Both the position numbers and the translations under genes were made by a program. From the NCBI GenBank assembly GCA_016765255.1, contig JAESQI010000115.1, forward strand, positions 1 to 7,397: a DNA stretch of 7,397 nt, given 5' to 3'. Below are positions 6,090-7,397 of the stretch, piece by piece. This DNA comes from Robiginitomaculum sp. (lineage in GTDB: Bacteria > Pseudomonadota > Alphaproteobacteria > Caulobacterales > Maricaulaceae). Within the stretch, counting starts at the first letter, position 1. Each line of letters opens with the position of its first letter. The notes below the pieces were generated by a model that worked only from the letters and a program-made list of their open reading frames with translations, searched no databases and had not been told where the DNA came from.

Positions 6090-6914
6090 GATTGGTTACA
6101 TTTACTGATTCTGGCTATTTTGCAAGGACTGACCGAGTTCTTACCCATTTCTAGTTCCGCACATCTTATCTTGCCCGCTAAAATTTTGGGGTGGCCTGAT
6201 CAAGGCCCGTTAATTGATGTTATGGCTCATTTGGGATCATTAGGCGCTGTTATCATATATTACAGAAAAGATGTTGCGCGTATGATTGCAGGTGGATTTG
6301 ACCTCCTGAGTTTTAAAGGTGAAAATTGGCAAAAACCGCAGGCTAAGTTGGCTTTTCATATCCTGATTGCAACGCCGCCCACTTTAATCGTTGGTCTGTT
6401 AATGAGTATGACAGGATGGGCTGAATTGGTGCGTTCGCCCTTGATCATTGCGTGGGCTATGATTGGGTTTGGTATTGTTTTGTGGCTTGTTGATGTTTGG
6501 GGCAAAAAAGTAAACACGGTTGAAGGGATGAACTGGCAGGCCGCATTGTTAATTGGATTGGCGCAAATGATTGCCTTTATCCCTGGCACGTCACGGTCGG
6601 GGATTACTATGACTGCGGCTAGAGGTCTTGGGTATACACGCAGTGAGGCGGCCCGGTTTTCCATGTTACTCGCCATCCCGACAATTTTAGCCAGTGGATC
6701 ATATGCCTTTTTGAAACTGCTAAAAGGTGGGGGAGGTGAGGCGAGTCTAATGGATGGGGTGGTTGTTGCTGCCTTGTCGCTCGTAGCGGCGTATTTTGCT
6801 ATTTATGTGTTTATGAAGCTTATTGATAAAGTTAGCTTTTTCCCGTTTATGATCTACCGATTGGTTCTTGGCGTCTTGCTACTTTGGTGGCTGGCAGCTC
6901 ACGGTGGGGCGTAA
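6087..6914 (+). CDS. uppP: Undecaprenyl-diphosphate phosphatase UppP (BacA)
   Basis: Inner-membrane enzyme that dephosphorylates undecaprenyl diphosphate to the monophosphate, regenerating the lipid carrier for peptidoglycan and other envelope polysaccharides; its overproduction is known to give bacitracin resistance. The protein is 275 residues from 6087, the normal family length. The first signature QGLTEFLPISSSAH is at 13-26, with Q13-x3-E17 (the E/Q-xxx-E motif) and H26. The second, PGTSRSG, is at 166-172, with the catalytic Arg170. Around seven or eight hydrophobic segments span the rest, with a Gly-rich loop at 214-217. All known active-site residues are present. The TAA at 6912-6914 is one base from the stop of the convergent NDUFA9-like gene; from memory, this pairing recurs in alphaproteobacteria. 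Confidence 0.96.
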   Translation: MDWLHLLILAILQGLTEFLPISSSAHLILPAKILGWPDQGPLIDVMAHLGSLGAVIIYYRKDVARMIAGGFDLLSFKGENWQKPQAKLAFHILIATPPTLIVGLLMSMTGWAELVRSPLIIAWAMIGFGIVLWLVDVWGKKVNTVEGMNWQAALLIGLAQMIAFIPGTSRSGITMTAARGLGYTRSEAARFSMLLAIPTILASGSYAFLKLLKGGGGEASLMDGVVVAALSLVAAYFAIYVFMKLIDKVSFFPFMIYRLVLGVLLLWWLAAHGGA

Positions 6915-6915
6915 G

Positions 6916-7397
6916 CTAATCAGAGATGACTTCCCGGTGAAACTGGCCGTGGGTTTTTAAGTGTTCCAGCGTGCTGGGTAGAACAGCCTCAACGGTTTGC
7001 GGTTTAATCCCTAGTTTTGAAAACCCAGCTTGATCCCCGCTTAAGATATTGTCTGTTTTCATACAGGTAACCATATCGCGGGTGATGAAGGGCTTAATCA
7101 GTAAATTCAGGATGGGAATGGCCCCTAAAAATTCAAAGATAAAGCCAGTGGCGGTTCCTATAAACCAAGGCATAGGGAGGAGTAGGCGTTTTTTATCTAC
7201 GGTTTGTAGTGTCAATTCTAATATTTCTTTGGCGGAATACCGTTTTGGGCCGGCAAGTTCGTAAGTCTCGCCTGTTGAGCCTTGGTTGACGAGAATTGCA
7301 ATGGCTGCGGCAATGTCGCCGACATAGACAGGTTGAAACTGGTTTTTTCCGCCCGCAAATAGCGGCAGGACGGGACTAAATTGTGTCAATTTAGCAA
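6916..7397 (-). CDS. Complex I NDUFA9 subunit family protein (atypical SDR), C-terminal part
   Basis: The C-terminal 159 residues or so of an NAD(P)-binding atypical short-chain dehydrogenase of the NDUFA9 / complex I 39-kDa type; the Rossmann nucleotide-binding N-terminus lies beyond the right edge. The frame stays open to 7397, so the TTG at 7389 is not a real start. The diagnostic stretch LPLFAGGKNQFQPVYVGDIAAAIA matches the family pattern PLIGGGKTxFQPVYVxDVAxAI, followed by GETYELAGPKRYSAKEIL, typical of these epimerase-like proteins. A hydrophobic segment (MPWFIGTATGFIFEFLGAIPIL) follows. In mitochondria this subunit binds NADPH in respiratory complex I; the role of bacterial homologues is less certain, and no nuo genes are visible here. 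Confidence 0.85.
   Translation of the reverse strand, partial: AKLTQFSPVLPLFAGGKNQFQPVYVGDIAAAIAILVNQGSTGETYELAGPKRYSAKEILELTLQTVDKKRLLLPMPWFIGTATGFIFEFLGAIPILNLLIKPFITRDMVTCMKTDNILSGDQAGFSKLGIKPQTVEAVLPSTLEHLKTHGQFHREVISD

Noticed and set aside
6898..6958. Possible rho-independent terminator after uppP (CTCACGG ... CCGTGGG followed by TTTTT)
   Set aside because: The arms are about 40 bases apart and imperfect, and the shorter hairpin in between (CCGGT/ACTGG) is weak and 8 bases from the T-run; both lie inside the convergent gene.
7387..7389. TTG as the start of the NDUFA9-like gene
   Set aside because: The frame is open upstream to the window edge, and the family has a whole Rossmann domain before this point.

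Overview
This window looks like an ordinary chromosomal segment of an alphaproteobacterium of moderate GC content. The evidence is a GST of the type ending in HYxDLDF directly upstream of queG, an uppP gene facing a complex I NDUFA9-type gene, and protein sequences that read as alphaproteobacterial. A marine or freshwater stalked or Hyphomonas-like lineage is a guess; no rRNA or other firm taxonomic marker is present. I see no phage, insertion sequence, CRISPR, tRNA or rRNA signal.

Layout. Positions 1-1952, minus strand, form one probable transcription unit read right to left: a zinc/iron-type cation diffusion facilitator (CDF) exporter interrupted by a one-base frameshift (1952 to 937), a glutathione S-transferase family protein (900 to 220), and the first 65 codons of epoxyqueuosine reductase queG (195 to beyond position 1). 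Positions 1953-2094 are a divergent intergenic region. It holds a plausible promoter for the rightward gene and a 13-base inverted repeat resembling a Zur (zinc uptake regulator) box. Positions 2095-4827, plus strand, encode a large lipoprotein M1 zinc aminopeptidase with intact active-site motifs. Positions 4824-5945, minus strand, encode a multi-pass membrane protein of the acyltransferase-3 type whose key histidine and glutamate appear replaced. Positions 5949-6086 are a second divergent intergenic region. Positions 6087-6914, plus strand, encode undecaprenyl-diphosphate phosphatase UppP. Positions 6916-7397, minus strand, hold the C-terminal part of a complex I NDUFA9-like atypical short-chain dehydrogenase, cut by the window edge.

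How the genes relate. Most are housekeeping or cell-envelope functions: peptide trimming at the envelope, recycling of the cell-wall lipid carrier, a membrane acyltransferase-like protein, tRNA queuosine modification and metal export. The two convergent gene pairs are packed extremely tightly (stop codons overlapping by 4 bases, and stops separated by 1 base), leaving no intergenic room for dedicated terminators. I found no convincing undescribed multi-gene system. The points most worth a second look are the CDF frameshift immediately before its second metal-binding motif, the Zur-box-like repeat next to that exporter, and the acyltransferase-like protein that seems to lack canonical catalytic residues.
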